A DNA stretch of 64,000 nt. It comes from Paenibacillus eucommiae. GTDB lineage: Bacteria; Bacillota; Bacilli; Paenibacillales; NBRC-103111. The stretch spans positions 124,001-188,000 of the forward strand of contig NZ_JAGGLB010000017.1 in NCBI RefSeq assembly GCF_017874215.1. The letters run 5' to 3'. A program made the position numbers and the translations under genes. Under the pieces are notes generated by a model. That model had not been told where the DNA came from and did not search any database. It was given only the letters and a program-made list of their open reading frames with translations. Below, in pieces: positions 50,490 to 60,784 of this stretch; the stretch's first letter is position 1; every line of letters begins with the position of its first letter.

Positions 50490-51386
50490 ATGGCAGCAAC
50501 TTTGTATCGATACCGCTGGTATTACCTGATGATGCTTCCCGGTGTCCTTTATTTTATCATCTTTCATTACGGTCCCATGGGCGGGCTGATTATCGCTTTC
50601 AAGGACTACAATCTGGTCAAGGGCGTGTGGGGAAGCGAGTGGGCGGGACTGAAGCATTTCTACACGATCTTCGAGTCTCCTGATATTATCCGGACGCTGC
50701 GGAATACGGTAGTGATCAGTGTGTACCGGATTGTGTTCAACATGCTCCCTGACTTAATGCTGGCACTGGTCTTGAATGAAATTCGCATTCGCTGGTTCAA
50801 GCGGGCGATCCAGACGATAACCTATGGACCTTATTTCTTGTCCTGGGTGGTGGTCTATGGCTTGGCTTTTTCTTTCCTGGCTCCGGATTCCGGACTTCTT
50901 AATCAGACGATTCGTGAATTTGGCGGCACTACGGTCGATTTCCTGACTGCAAAAGAGTATTTCAGAAGTATTCTGATCTCGACCGAAATATGGAAAAATA
51001 CGGGTTTTGGAGCGATTATTTATTTGGCAGCGCTGGCAGCGATCGATCCGAGTCTTTATGAGGCTGCTGTTGTGGATGGAGCAGGGCGCTGGCGTCAGCT
51101 ATGGCATGTTACCCTGCCAGGCGTAGCCAATGTGTTCGTCCTATTATTGATTATGCGGATCGGGCATATATTGGATGCCGGTTTTGAACAGGTTTATATT
51201 TTCTACAATTCCAGAGTGTACGAGGTTGCGGATATTATCGACACCTGGGTGTTTAGGAGGGGGCTGGAGCAATTTGATTTCAGTGTAGCCACAGCAGTTG
51301 GTTTTTTTAAAGGGGTTATCGGCTTGCTCCTTGTGATTGGGGCTAACCAGTTAGCCAAAAAATTAGGCCAATCATCCATATGGTAG
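50490..51386 (+). CDS. Sugar ABC transporter permease 3a (LplB type)
   Basis: 298-residue membrane subunit. ATG 50490 behind GGAGTGGAG is chosen; the frame extends back to TTG 50415 but that would put the hairpin inside the coding region. Motifs: FHYGPMGGLIIAFKDYNLV, YFLSWVVVYGLAFSFL, EAA loop EAAVVDGAGRWRQLWHVTLPG. Pairs with the next gene; no ATPase nearby. Confidence 0.95.
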   Translation: MAATLYRYRWYYLMMLPGVLYFIIFHYGPMGGLIIAFKDYNLVKGVWGSEWAGLKHFYTIFESPDIIRTLRNTVVISVYRIVFNMLPDLMLALVLNEIRIRWFKRAIQTITYGPYFLSWVVVYGLAFSFLAPDSGLLNQTIREFGGTTVDFLTAKEYFRSILISTEIWKNTGFGAIIYLAALAAIDPSLYEAAVVDGAGRWRQLWHVTLPGVANVFVLLLIMRIGHILDAGFEQVYIFYNSRVYEVADIIDTWVFRRGLEQFDFSVATAVGFFKGVIGLLLVIGANQLAKKLGQSSIW

Positions 51387-51398
51387 GAGGAATAGAAA

Positions 51399-52289
51399 AT
51401 GTCACTCGTATTGCAACCTAGCAAAACAGACCGGCTGATTGACTCCGTTTTTATTACAGTTCTGAGTGTGTTTGGCTTGGCGACGTTGTTCCCCCTCTAC
51501 TATGTGGTGGTCATGTCGGTTACCCCATTTATTGAAGTGATTCAAAATGGCGGTTTTGTTCTGCTGCCCAAAAGCTTTACCCTTGAAGCCTATAAACAAA
51601 TTTTGAGCAGTGTGCGTATTCCCCGTGCGCTCGGGGTAACGGTCATACTGGCGGTTGGCGGAACTTTTCTAAATTTGCTATTCACGATGCTGCTGGCCTA
51701 TCCGCTCTCCAAAAGAATGATTCCCGGCAGGAACTATGTACTGTTCATGATCGTGTTTACCATGCTGTTTTCTGGCGGCTTGATTCCCCTGTATCTAATT
51801 GTCAACGCGCTTGGCATGAACAATACGCTATGGGCGCTGATTGTCCCGGGTTTAGTGTCAGCCTTCAATATGCTGATCATGAAAACATACTTTGAAGGAC
51901 TGCCCGAAGAGCTTGAAGAGGCTGCACGGGTAGATGGATGCGGAGAGCTGCGCACGTTGTTCCGGATTATTTTACCATTGTCGATGCCGATTATGGCTAC
52001 ATTGGGATTATTCTATGGCATCAATCATTGGAATACGTATTTTCATGCGATCATGTTTATTACAGACAAAGAGCTTCAGCCGATTCAGGTCGTATTAAGA
52101 AGTATGATTGTTACTCCTAATGTGAGCTCCGAGCTGCAGCTAACGAATCAGTTCCAGGCCTATCGTCTGCCTCCAGAAACGATGAAGATGGCCGCAGTAG
52201 TCGTCACAATTTTACCGATCATTGTAATCTATCCCTTCCTGCAAAAGCATTTTATGAAAGGGTTTTTACTAGGTTCGATTAAGGGCTGA
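51399..52289 (+). CDS. Sugar ABC transporter permease 3b (LplC/YtcP type)
   Basis: 296-residue second membrane subunit. TAGGAGGAA (51384-51392) overlaps the upstream stop and supports ATG 51399. Motifs: FPLYYVVVMSVTPFIEVI, SGGLIPLYLIVNALGMNN, EEAARVDGCGELRTLFRIILP, ending KHFMKGFLLGSIKG. Only 66 bases separate it from the giant lyase gene, so read-through is likely. Confidence 0.95.
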   Translation: MSLVLQPSKTDRLIDSVFITVLSVFGLATLFPLYYVVVMSVTPFIEVIQNGGFVLLPKSFTLEAYKQILSSVRIPRALGVTVILAVGGTFLNLLFTMLLAYPLSKRMIPGRNYVLFMIVFTMLFSGGLIPLYLIVNALGMNNTLWALIVPGLVSAFNMLIMKTYFEGLPEELEEAARVDGCGELRTLFRIILPLSMPIMATLGLFYGINHWNTYFHAIMFITDKELQPIQVVLRSMIVTPNVSSELQLTNQFQAYRLPPETMKMAAVVVTILPIIVIYPFLQKHFMKGFLLGSIKG

Positions 52290-52355
52290 TTGTACACGCT
52301 TGGGACGGTTAAGGGGTAAACTGACCATTAATGATTTTGAGAGAGGGTTGTGTAA

Positions 52356-55300
52356 ATGATAATAAAGCTATCGAAGAAAAAAATGCTGTATCGCGTTTTA
52401 TCTTCTGTCATTATTTTTACAATGCTGTTCAGCAGCTTGACCGTCCCGGCAAAGGCAGCTGATCCGGATCCGGATCAGATCGTTTATGATTTCCGGAAAA
52501 TCGCTTTTCCTGATGAAACAACAGGCTTTACTGGTCAAGAAGCGCAACCTGGCTGGAGCTTGGTGGACGCCCATGACGTTCCTCCTGTACTCGGCTATCA
52601 GCCTGATTATGGTTTGAACATCGGTTCTTTCCAAGTGGGGATGTCCCGGTCGTTTCTGTTTGATGTTCCAGAAACGGGACAATATTTGGTGAAATTCAAG
52701 GCACTAGTGCTTAATAGTGGCGGGATTGGAGAACTACAAATTGATGATCAGCCGATCGGAACGTATGACTTTTATTCAGCGACTACAGACTATGTAACCA
52801 AAAAGATGCGAATCATGACGTTGGCGAAAGGGACGCATACATTGAAGCTGGTCGTTGTCGGAAGGTCGCCAGGATCGGCAGAAGGTACGGGTGGACACCG
52901 GATGTCGGCGAGTGAGTTCACGATACAGAAGATGGAAGAGCCTCCTATGATTGAAAACCTCGTCATTAGTAGCAGTAACCCGGATCTGTATGTTGGTTCC
53001 GAGTCGCAATTATCCGCATATGGCATAGGAAATGATGGAACACCAATCGATTTGGGCGATAAGGAAGTAACCTACGTTAGCGAGAATCCCGCCGTTGTTA
53101 ATGTCAATCACCAGACGGGCTCGTTAATTGCCGTCGATGCAGGAGAAACAATCGTGACAGCCTCCGTCAACAATAATGGGAGCATCGTATCACAAACGCT
53201 GCTGATTAAGGTGAAATCAAGGGCCGGGAATGACCCAATTGTCTATGATTTTCGGAATGTGGGATTTCCGGATCAACCCTTCTATGTGCAGCCGGGCTGG
53301 GGGATGGTAGGGCTGCCGACAGATATACCGGTACTCGGCTTTGATCCAAGCAATGGCATTAATATCGGTACTACGAGAATTGGCCAGAACCGCTCTTTTC
53401 ATTTTGATGTGCCGGAAACGGGTATCTACCTGGTGGAATTTAGGGGGCAGAAATATTCTATCGGTGGGATCGTAGAGCTGCAAATCGATGGCCGGCCTAT
53501 TGGCACATTTGATTCTTATTTACCCGCTTGGAGTCTGGTAACGGAGCCCATTCGACTATTGAAACTCGATAAAGGCCAGCACACCTTAACCTTGCAAGTG
53601 GTTGGCAAACATGAGGATGCGCCTGATGATCCGGCATATCGCATATCACCAAGTGAATTTGTGTTGGCCATGGTTGATGCTAGTCCGGCCTTGTCTGACG
53701 TTTCCCTATTCATTGAAGATTCCGAGCTTTACGTGGGCTCTACTTCACAGCTTAAAGTAAGCGGAACTACGGAGAACGGCATCCCGTCCGATGTGTTCGA
53801 TACGCAAGTCAGCTATGGGAGCGATAACACGGGGGTCGTCATTGTCGATGCCCTGTCAGGTAAACTGAAGGCTGCAGGTGTAGGATCGACATTGGTAACT
53901 GTATCGGTGGAAAACAAGGGTCAAACATTGACAAGTAAGTTGCCAGTTGAAGTCAGAGCCGTCGAAAATGAAAAAACACGCAGTACATATTATACACAAC
54001 AAAAGGTTGACACGGCTCGCGACAATATTAGTAAGTATGAGTGGGCTGAAAGCATGAAGAATGATGTCGTGATCAAGGCAAATCGGTATGTAGACCAAGG
54101 GCTGGATTTCTTCTGGAATTTGGTCACACCTCAAAGCTTGCCGCGAAGTTATGAGGTTAACGAAAGTTTGGGCAGTCCGCTGAGTGGCAAGGAAATCGAT
54201 AAATACGGCAGTTATGCGTATACTTACGATCCGATTAACGATCCGTGGAAAATAGTCGATCCGACGGATGGTAAGAGATATCCAACGAATGATTTTGGTG
54301 CATTTTACAGAAGCGGCCTTAATGAGCACGGGGTGTTCGATCGGTCAAAGGCAGATAGATCGTTGTTATACAATGAAGAGTATCCTGATCCGAATCACCC
54401 GTTGCATATGTGGGGCGTGGATGATGGGCTCGGTTGGGTAGACAGTGCTGGCAATCGCTATACATTTATCGCCTATTATGTGCATTGGGCGATCTGGGGA
54501 TACTCCGGGAAAAGCACGATCCAAGATGCGCTGCGCTCGCTTCGGGATGCGTATTTGTACACAGGCGATGTAAAGTATTCACGGGCGGGGACGGTGCTTC
54601 TAGATCGGATTGCTGACATTTACCCAAGTCTTGATGTCTCAACGTATTCAAGCAGTACTTACCTCAATTCTCATGGGGGTACGAATTTAGGCAAGGCGGT
54701 TGGGTCAATATGGGAGACGTTCATTGTTAAAGACTTCCTATATGCCTATGATGCTTTCTTCCCTGCGATGGAAGATCCGGAGCTAATAGCTTATTTGAGT
54801 GGGAAATCAGATGAATATGAACTTGGGCCGCTAAAATATACCGCTTCCGGAATACGTAAGAACATTGAGGAAGGTATTGTTAAGCAAATTTATCCGGCGA
54901 TTAAAGCTGCTCAAATTCACGGCAACAATGGTATGCACCAAAGTGCTCTGGCATTAGCAGCGGTAGTCTATGACAAATTGCCTGAAACGCAACAATGGCT
55001 TGATTTCGTGTTTCAGTCGGGTGATTTTATGAGCGGTCCTTACAGGGTTACTGGTGGAAATGTAGGGGCGACTTTGATCAATGATTTGGACCGCGATGGA
55101 CACGGCAACGAAGCATCACCTGGATACAACAGACTTTGGCTAAATTACTTTTTGGAAGCAGCGGATATTTTGAATGGTTACGATCTTTATGCGACTGCTG
55201 ATTTGTATCAAAATCCAAAGTTCCGCAAAATGTTCCATGCCTTGTATCCCTTAACGTTAAGTGAGCGCTATTCTCCGCAAATTGGTGATTCAGGTTCGAC

Positions 55301-58300
55301 CGGGAACCCAGGTCTTTATCTTGAAAAAGCGCAGATGGTCAGGGCATTCTCGCAGTATGGCGATCCTATATTTGCACAGATGGCTCATTTCTTAAACAAT
55401 AATAGTACAATCGGGATTCGTTCTGATATCTTCACTCCCGATCCGGCAAAAATAGCAGCAGATATTCAAAGCGTGATCGACGAACAAGGATCATTAAATT
55501 TGAGCAGTGTGAATTTAACAGGATATGGATTTACAGCGCTGCGGGATGGCAGTCATCCGTTGGAAAGTTATGGACTCCTTTATCCATTTGTTCTTATGCC
55601 CGTGTTTTCCCAGACGGCAAGCACGGCCATACTTGATTTGAATGGGGCTTTGGAATTTCAAGCCAAAGGTCAGGGGGACAGCATTGATTTTACCTTCGAC
55701 GTGACAGAAAAGAAGGAATATGAAATAGGGATCAAGCCTTTTCGTTCGATATTTAATGGAGGGTACGGGATCTATCAGGTATCGATCGACGGACAAAATG
55801 TTGCAGAAATTGACTTCTATGGAACGCTTTCGGGTTACGAAGCGCTGATTACAAAGGAGCTTGATGTTGGGACTCATCACATTTCATTTCAGAGTGTAGG
55901 CAAACATCCGGACTCCTCCGGGTATAAGATGGGGCTGTTCGAAGCGGTCTTGTTAGATCAACAAGAACAAATTAGAAGGGATCAGGGCAGCGATTTGAGT
56001 ACGCTCCGTGACTTGTGGATGTATTATGGGCGAAATAACAGCCATGGCCACAGGGACACATTAAATATCGGACTGCATGCGTATGGTCTGGACTTGTCTC
56101 CTGATCTTGGTTATCCCGAATATACAAATTCGACTGATCCTCACCGTTTTGAATGGATGCATCATACTGTTTCGCACAATACGGTTATGGTAGATGAGAG
56201 CAAGCAACAGGTACAGTGGGTGGCCGATCCGAAGCATTATGACGACAATGGGCAAGTGAAATTGATCGATGTTGAGGCACCTAAGGTCTATCCGCAAACC
56301 GAATTGTATAAGCGGACAACGGCGATGATTCGAGTGGATGATGAGCATTCGTATGCGGTTGATTTCTTCCGGGTCAAAGGTGGAGACGACCATTTGTTCA
56401 GCTTCCACGGCGCCGAAGGAGAGGTTAGTACGGAAGGCTTGAGCCTTACGCCTCAGGTCGATGAGCAGGGTGAGTATGTCGGGACGTATGCCGGGCGGGA
56501 CGTACCTTTTGAACAGCGGCCTGTTGATGATAGTGTGGCAGGAAGCGGTTATGCCGGGCCAGGTTATCATTACTTGAAAAACGTAAGACGAGACGATGCG
56601 CCAGCTTCACAGTTTAGTGTGGATTGGAAAGTAGTGGATACATGGAATGCTCTTTCGAAACCTGAGGATATCCATCTGCGGCTGACGATGCTTGGGGAAC
56701 TAGATGACCTGTCTTTGGCGGATGGGGTTCCACCGCGGAATCAGCCAGGAAATCCAGACAGCCTTCAATATGTGTTGGCTCATCGCAAGGGCGCAGATTT
56801 GGATTCGCTGTTCACATCTGTGATCGAGCCTTACAAAGGGGAGCGTTACATTGAAGCAATTTCCCCAGCTGTAGTTGAAGTAGACGGCGTGGCAGTTGAC
56901 AACACTGAGGTGAAAGCGGTCAAGGTGACCTTAAAGAATGGAAGAACGGATTACTTGATTCATTCATTAAATTCGGAAGTGATGTATACCATCGATGGTA
57001 AGCTTCAATTTAAAGGGATCTTCGGGGTTCTGTCCGAGTTGAACGGTAAAGCGGTATACAGCTATGTGAATGATGGAACAGTCATCGGTTTGATTGATTT
57101 GCCAGAAATCAGTGCAGAGCAGGGGAGCATTGAAGGAACGGTACTGGATTTCACCAAGAATTTACAGATGGAAAATAGCATTAAGGTAGAGATGGATCTC
57201 GGCGGGCTTCCGGCAGAAGAGCTAGTTAACAGAACCATCTATGTACAAAATGACGGTATCCGCAATGCAGCCTATTTAATTAAAGATGTCTCGTCTTTGG
57301 GTAATGGGGCATATGTGCTTAATATCGGAGATACGACATTCATACGAAATTATAAGGATGACCACGATTTCAGTAAAGGGTTTGTGTATGACATATCAGA
57401 AGCAGCCGCATATACCATTCCGCTGTCTTATGAGAAAGCCAGTCTAACCGAAATAAGGGCCACTATGGATAAAACAGAACTTGTCATTGGTGAAACAGCT
57501 CAATTGAGTATTGTAGGAAAACTGTTTGACGGGCAGACTGCTGATCTTTCTACAGCCCTGATTACTTATACAAGTAATCAGGAAGAAGTTGCCACTGTTT
57601 CTGCGGATGGACTAGTAACTGCACGCGGGAAAGGAAATGCGACGATTACTGTGCAAGTGGTGTGGCAGGGTGTCAGTCTCAGCGCAGATGTAACCATGAA
57701 AGTTGGCGCTTCTTTGAATGAACCCGGCAAGCCCAGTGAACCCCAGGGTGGTGCAAAGGATCAGGGAAGTGAAGTGGATAATAAGGTATTTGTTCTTACT
57801 GCCGGTAAGTTGAAAGCGGTATTGGACGGAGAGAAAAAATTGATGGTGCCAAGTGGTATGAAAGAGATCATTTTCCCTGTTAATGCGCATGAGTTATTAA
57901 AGAATGATCGCTTGGAACTTATGTTCGTTGAAGGTGATGGCGGGGGCGAAGGTGAAGCCCGTTGGAGCCTATTCGTATCGGCTGCATGGCTTCAATCCTT
58001 ACTGGCCAACGAGGCGTCAAATCAGGCTAAAGATTTGCGAGTATCGCTTCAATTTAATATCATTCCTGATCAAGAAGCTTCAGATTTACTTGGCAAAGCA
58101 GCGAAGCGAGCGAGTGCAATGTTGACCGCTAGAAACGTATTGGTCAATTTGAACACGAACCTTGTAACCGTAGATGGGAAATATATTCCGATAAGCGGGT
58201 TGGATGCACCACTTACGCTTTGGTTCAAAGTTCCGAAGTCTGTAAACGAAAATATTTTGGGTGTTTATTTCATCGATACGGATGGGAATTTAGTGTATAT

Positions 58301-58925
58301 CAATGGTGAAAGGAAGGGAGACGGCTTAGCCGCGCAACTGAATCATTTAGGTAAGTATGCGCTGCTAGAATACGATAAATCATATGTCGACGTTCCCCCA
58401 GTTCATTGGGCTGCGAACGTTATCCGGGAATTATCGGCTAAACAGATTGTACAGGGAGTCAGTCTTACGGAATTTGCTCCGGCGAAGTTAGTTACTCGTG
58501 CTGAATTCGCAACATTGCTCGTTCGGCTTCTTAAATTGAAAGTATCCGGTAAAGCGACGTTCGTTGACATTGCACCGGATGATTGGTATTTCGAGTCAGT
58601 ATCCACGGCTGCTTCGCTCGGTCTGGTAGAAGGGATTGGAGACAATCTTTTTGAGCCTAATGACTCGATTACAAGAGAGCAGATGGCCACGATGTTATTA
58701 AGAGCCTATGAACTGAAAACGGGCTTGAAAGTAAATACAGACGAAGAAATAGAAGACTTTCAAGATGTGGAGCAAATTAGTGTGTGGGCACAATCCTCTG
58801 TAAAAGCAGCGAAGGGATTAGGACTGGTTCAAGGCAGAGAACACAATCGCTTTGTCCCCGAAGGATTAACCCAGCGGGTAGAAAGTGCTCAGGCGATTTA
58901 CAATTTGCTACAAGTTGTCGAGTAA
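52356..58925 (+). CDS. Giant SLH-anchored polysaccharide lyase-like protein
   Basis: 2189-residue surface enzyme. Signal peptide to about residue 34 (VPAKA-AD). Two binding modules (about 40-195 and 290-440) share YDFRKIAFPD/YDFRNVGFPD and DVPETGQYLV/DVPETGIYLV, each followed by a Big_2-like Ig domain. An alpha-helical alginate-lyase-like domain spans about 550-1010 (AQIHGNNGMHQSALALAAVV). A third, diverged binding module (about 1095-1190) interrupts it before the heparinase II/III-like domain (NNSHGHRDTLNIGLHAYG near 1226, MHHTVSHNTVMVDES). Further Big_2 (about 1694) and three C-terminal SLH repeats (about 2009-2189: VHWAANVIRELSAK, DDWYFESVSTAASLG, ISVWAQSSVKAAKGLG) bind the cell wall. GAGAGAGGG precedes ATG 52356. 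It likely starts breakdown of an acidic polysaccharide for importer 3. Confidence 0.9.
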   Translation: MIIKLSKKKMLYRVLSSVIIFTMLFSSLTVPAKAADPDPDQIVYDFRKIAFPDETTGFTGQEAQPGWSLVDAHDVPPVLGYQPDYGLNIGSFQVGMSRSFLFDVPETGQYLVKFKALVLNSGGIGELQIDDQPIGTYDFYSATTDYVTKKMRIMTLAKGTHTLKLVVVGRSPGSAEGTGGHRMSASEFTIQKMEEPPMIENLVISSSNPDLYVGSESQLSAYGIGNDGTPIDLGDKEVTYVSENPAVVNVNHQTGSLIAVDAGETIVTASVNNNGSIVSQTLLIKVKSRAGNDPIVYDFRNVGFPDQPFYVQPGWGMVGLPTDIPVLGFDPSNGINIGTTRIGQNRSFHFDVPETGIYLVEFRGQKYSIGGIVELQIDGRPIGTFDSYLPAWSLVTEPIRLLKLDKGQHTLTLQVVGKHEDAPDDPAYRISPSEFVLAMVDASPALSDVSLFIEDSELYVGSTSQLKVSGTTENGIPSDVFDTQVSYGSDNTGVVIVDALSGKLKAAGVGSTLVTVSVENKGQTLTSKLPVEVRAVENEKTRSTYYTQQKVDTARDNISKYEWAESMKNDVVIKANRYVDQGLDFFWNLVTPQSLPRSYEVNESLGSPLSGKEIDKYGSYAYTYDPINDPWKIVDPTDGKRYPTNDFGAFYRSGLNEHGVFDRSKADRSLLYNEEYPDPNHPLHMWGVDDGLGWVDSAGNRYTFIAYYVHWAIWGYSGKSTIQDALRSLRDAYLYTGDVKYSRAGTVLLDRIADIYPSLDVSTYSSSTYLNSHGGTNLGKAVGSIWETFIVKDFLYAYDAFFPAMEDPELIAYLSGKSDEYELGPLKYTASGIRKNIEEGIVKQIYPAIKAAQIHGNNGMHQSALALAAVVYDKLPETQQWLDFVFQSGDFMSGPYRVTGGNVGATLINDLDRDGHGNEASPGYNRLWLNYFLEAADILNGYDLYATADLYQNPKFRKMFHALYPLTLSERYSPQIGDSGSTGNPGLYLEKAQMVRAFSQYGDPIFAQMAHFLNNNSTIGIRSDIFTPDPAKIAADIQSVIDEQGSLNLSSVNLTGYGFTALRDGSHPLESYGLLYPFVLMPVFSQTASTAILDLNGALEFQAKGQGDSIDFTFDVTEKKEYEIGIKPFRSIFNGGYGIYQVSIDGQNVAEIDFYGTLSGYEALITKELDVGTHHISFQSVGKHPDSSGYKMGLFEAVLLDQQEQIRRDQGSDLSTLRDLWMYYGRNNSHGHRDTLNIGLHAYGLDLSPDLGYPEYTNSTDPHRFEWMHHTVSHNTVMVDESKQQVQWVADPKHYDDNGQVKLIDVEAPKVYPQTELYKRTTAMIRVDDEHSYAVDFFRVKGGDDHLFSFHGAEGEVSTEGLSLTPQVDEQGEYVGTYAGRDVPFEQRPVDDSVAGSGYAGPGYHYLKNVRRDDAPASQFSVDWKVVDTWNALSKPEDIHLRLTMLGELDDLSLADGVPPRNQPGNPDSLQYVLAHRKGADLDSLFTSVIEPYKGERYIEAISPAVVEVDGVAVDNTEVKAVKVTLKNGRTDYLIHSLNSEVMYTIDGKLQFKGIFGVLSELNGKAVYSYVNDGTVIGLIDLPEISAEQGSIEGTVLDFTKNLQMENSIKVEMDLGGLPAEELVNRTIYVQNDGIRNAAYLIKDVSSLGNGAYVLNIGDTTFIRNYKDDHDFSKGFVYDISEAAAYTIPLSYEKASLTEIRATMDKTELVIGETAQLSIVGKLFDGQTADLSTALITYTSNQEEVATVSADGLVTARGKGNATITVQVVWQGVSLSADVTMKVGASLNEPGKPSEPQGGAKDQGSEVDNKVFVLTAGKLKAVLDGEKKLMVPSGMKEIIFPVNAHELLKNDRLELMFVEGDGGGEGEARWSLFVSAAWLQSLLANEASNQAKDLRVSLQFNIIPDQEASDLLGKAAKRASAMLTARNVLVNLNTNLVTVDGKYIPISGLDAPLTLWFKVPKSVNENILGVYFIDTDGNLVYINGERKGDGLAAQLNHLGKYALLEYDKSYVDVPPVHWAANVIRELSAKQIVQGVSLTEFAPAKLVTRAEFATLLVRLLKLKVSGKATFVDIAPDDWYFESVSTAASLGLVEGIGDNLFEPNDSITREQMATMLLRAYELKTGLKVNTDEEIEDFQDVEQISVWAQSSVKAAKGLGLVQGREHNRFVPEGLTQRVESAQAIYNLLQVVE

Positions 58926-59130
58926 AAGAGGGCCATTATCTCAAGAGGCAGAGAGAGTGAAATTAAAGCCAATGATCATTATTTTGTATTTCCAAAAAAA
59001 GTATGTGTTATCGAGGTGCAAGGTAAAGAAGTGACTTCTTTCGTTTCTGTTTTGACATGTTTTTTTATGCTGATCTTTTAAGATAATCTTAATACAAATA
59101 AATGAGATGAAAGAATGGGAGAGAGACGGT

Positions 59131-60720
59131 ATGGAGGCATTGCAATTTTTTGACAGCTCTGTATTTGTAGGCAAATCGGCCTATAAGCATCGTGAACAAA
59201 TTTGGAAAACAGAAGCTATTGTCACTGAGCTTGACCGGGCAGGCATAGCGGGGGCACTCGTCTATCATGGTATGTCCCTATCGCATTCGCCCCAATACGG
59301 GAATAAGCTGCTTGATCAGGAATTGATGAAAAGCGGGCGGTTGTATGGCTGCTGGGTTGTATTGCCGGAACACGCCGGGGACTCTATGTCCCCGGGAAGT
59401 TTATTGGAGCAATTGCGCAAGCATGACATTCGCGCAGTCAAGATGTTCCCTGCCAGTCATCAATTCGATCTAGATGCACGTACGGTTGGACCATTGTGCA
59501 GTATGCTTGAGCGGGAGCAAATTCCGCTGCTGCTCGATGCGCAGGAAGCTCCATTCAGCCAGCTATCGCTTTTATTGGCTCATCACCCGGAGCTTAAAGT
59601 ACTGCTGCAGGGATTAAACTGGAGTCAGGAAAGAAGATTGTTTCCAATGATGGATGCATACAGCAATCTGTGTGTAGATTTCTCAGCGCTGCAGAGCAAC
59701 AGAATCATCGAGACGATGTATGCACGGTATGGAGCAGACCGGTTGTTCTATGGCAGCAATATGCCCCGCAGAAGTGCCGGAGCGGCCCGTGCATTAATTG
59801 ATTATGCGGACATTCCTTGGGAAGCCAAGAAGCGGATCGCAGGCGGCAATCTTGCGGCTCTCTTGAATGTGAATCCTCCCGCAGCACGGATCCCTGATCA
59901 GGATACGGTCAGCCTCGAGGCCTCGAAAGGCGAGCCGTTATCGATTGAAGTGTATGATTCTCATACGCATTTGATAGAAGAAGGCGGCGCGACAGGGAGC
60001 GGCTTTCCGATGCTGAGAGCGGATATTCATGAGATGGTTGAGCTGTATAACAAAATGGGCATCCGCAAAATGTCGATTGCGCCTTGGGTCGGGATCAATG
60101 GCGGGGATTCGGAAGCGGGGAATCAGGTTCTGGAACAGGCGAGGGCACATTATCCTCAAGTTGTTGAAGGTTACGTGGTCATCGACCCGAATTATGTGGA
60201 TGATGTAGCGGCAGCGGCCCGAACCTGGCATCTTGAGAAAGGCTTTCGTGGAATTAAGCCCTACTTCTATTTATCCCATATTCCTTATACGGATCCTGTC
60301 TATGCGCCTTGGTGGGAACTGGCTAATGAGCACCACTTGTATGCCCTTATAGATCCGGCCGGTCAAAGCGATCAAGTGTATGTAGACCAGATTGAACAAC
60401 TGGCAGAGCGATATCCAAATGTAGCGATCTTTATGGATCATGCTGCCAGAAGCTTTGAAATCGCGGAATTGTACGCCAAGGTTGCGAAAAAGCATGAGCA
60501 TGTTTACCTGCAGCTGACGTATACAACGGTAACACAAGGTGCAATTGAATACTTGGTACGGGAGGCAGGCGTACATAAAGTGTTCTTCGGGACAGATTCC
60601 CCGATGCGCGATCCGCGGCCTCAGTTCGGCTGGCTCGCCTATGCCGATCTGTCGATAGATGACAAGAAGGCGGTATTTGGAGGGAATATGAAACGATTAT
60701 GGGATCGCTGCCTGATTTAG
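59131..60720 (+). CDS. Fusion of two amidohydrolase-2 domains, N-terminal half without metal motif
   Basis: 529-residue cytoplasmic protein. The C-terminal half (about 275-529) has the complete metal-dependent pattern: VYDSHTHLIEE with HxH, GIKPYFYLSHIPYTD, FMDHAARSFE, and KVFFGTDSPMRD. The N-terminal half has the same fold order (FFDSSVFVG..., IRAVKMFPASHQFDLD, LFYGSNMPRRSAGAA) but HxH is replaced by SSV and the late Asp by Asn, so it is probably inactive. ATG 59131 is 9 bases after GGGAG; ATG 59107 is in frame but has no site. A sugar-acid isomerase or lactonase-like role in the polysaccharide pathway is possible. Confidence 0.85.
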   Translation: MEALQFFDSSVFVGKSAYKHREQIWKTEAIVTELDRAGIAGALVYHGMSLSHSPQYGNKLLDQELMKSGRLYGCWVVLPEHAGDSMSPGSLLEQLRKHDIRAVKMFPASHQFDLDARTVGPLCSMLEREQIPLLLDAQEAPFSQLSLLLAHHPELKVLLQGLNWSQERRLFPMMDAYSNLCVDFSALQSNRIIETMYARYGADRLFYGSNMPRRSAGAARALIDYADIPWEAKKRIAGGNLAALLNVNPPAARIPDQDTVSLEASKGEPLSIEVYDSHTHLIEEGGATGSGFPMLRADIHEMVELYNKMGIRKMSIAPWVGINGGDSEAGNQVLEQARAHYPQVVEGYVVIDPNYVDDVAAAARTWHLEKGFRGIKPYFYLSHIPYTDPVYAPWWELANEHHLYALIDPAGQSDQVYVDQIEQLAERYPNVAIFMDHAARSFEIAELYAKVAKKHEHVYLQLTYTTVTQGAIEYLVREAGVHKVFFGTDSPMRDPRPQFGWLAYADLSIDDKKAVFGGNMKRLWDRCLI

Positions 60721-60784
60721 CCTGCTATAAAGCTCTTATAAATGAAAGGATAATTACTTCAATATTAAAGGGGAAATGACGATT

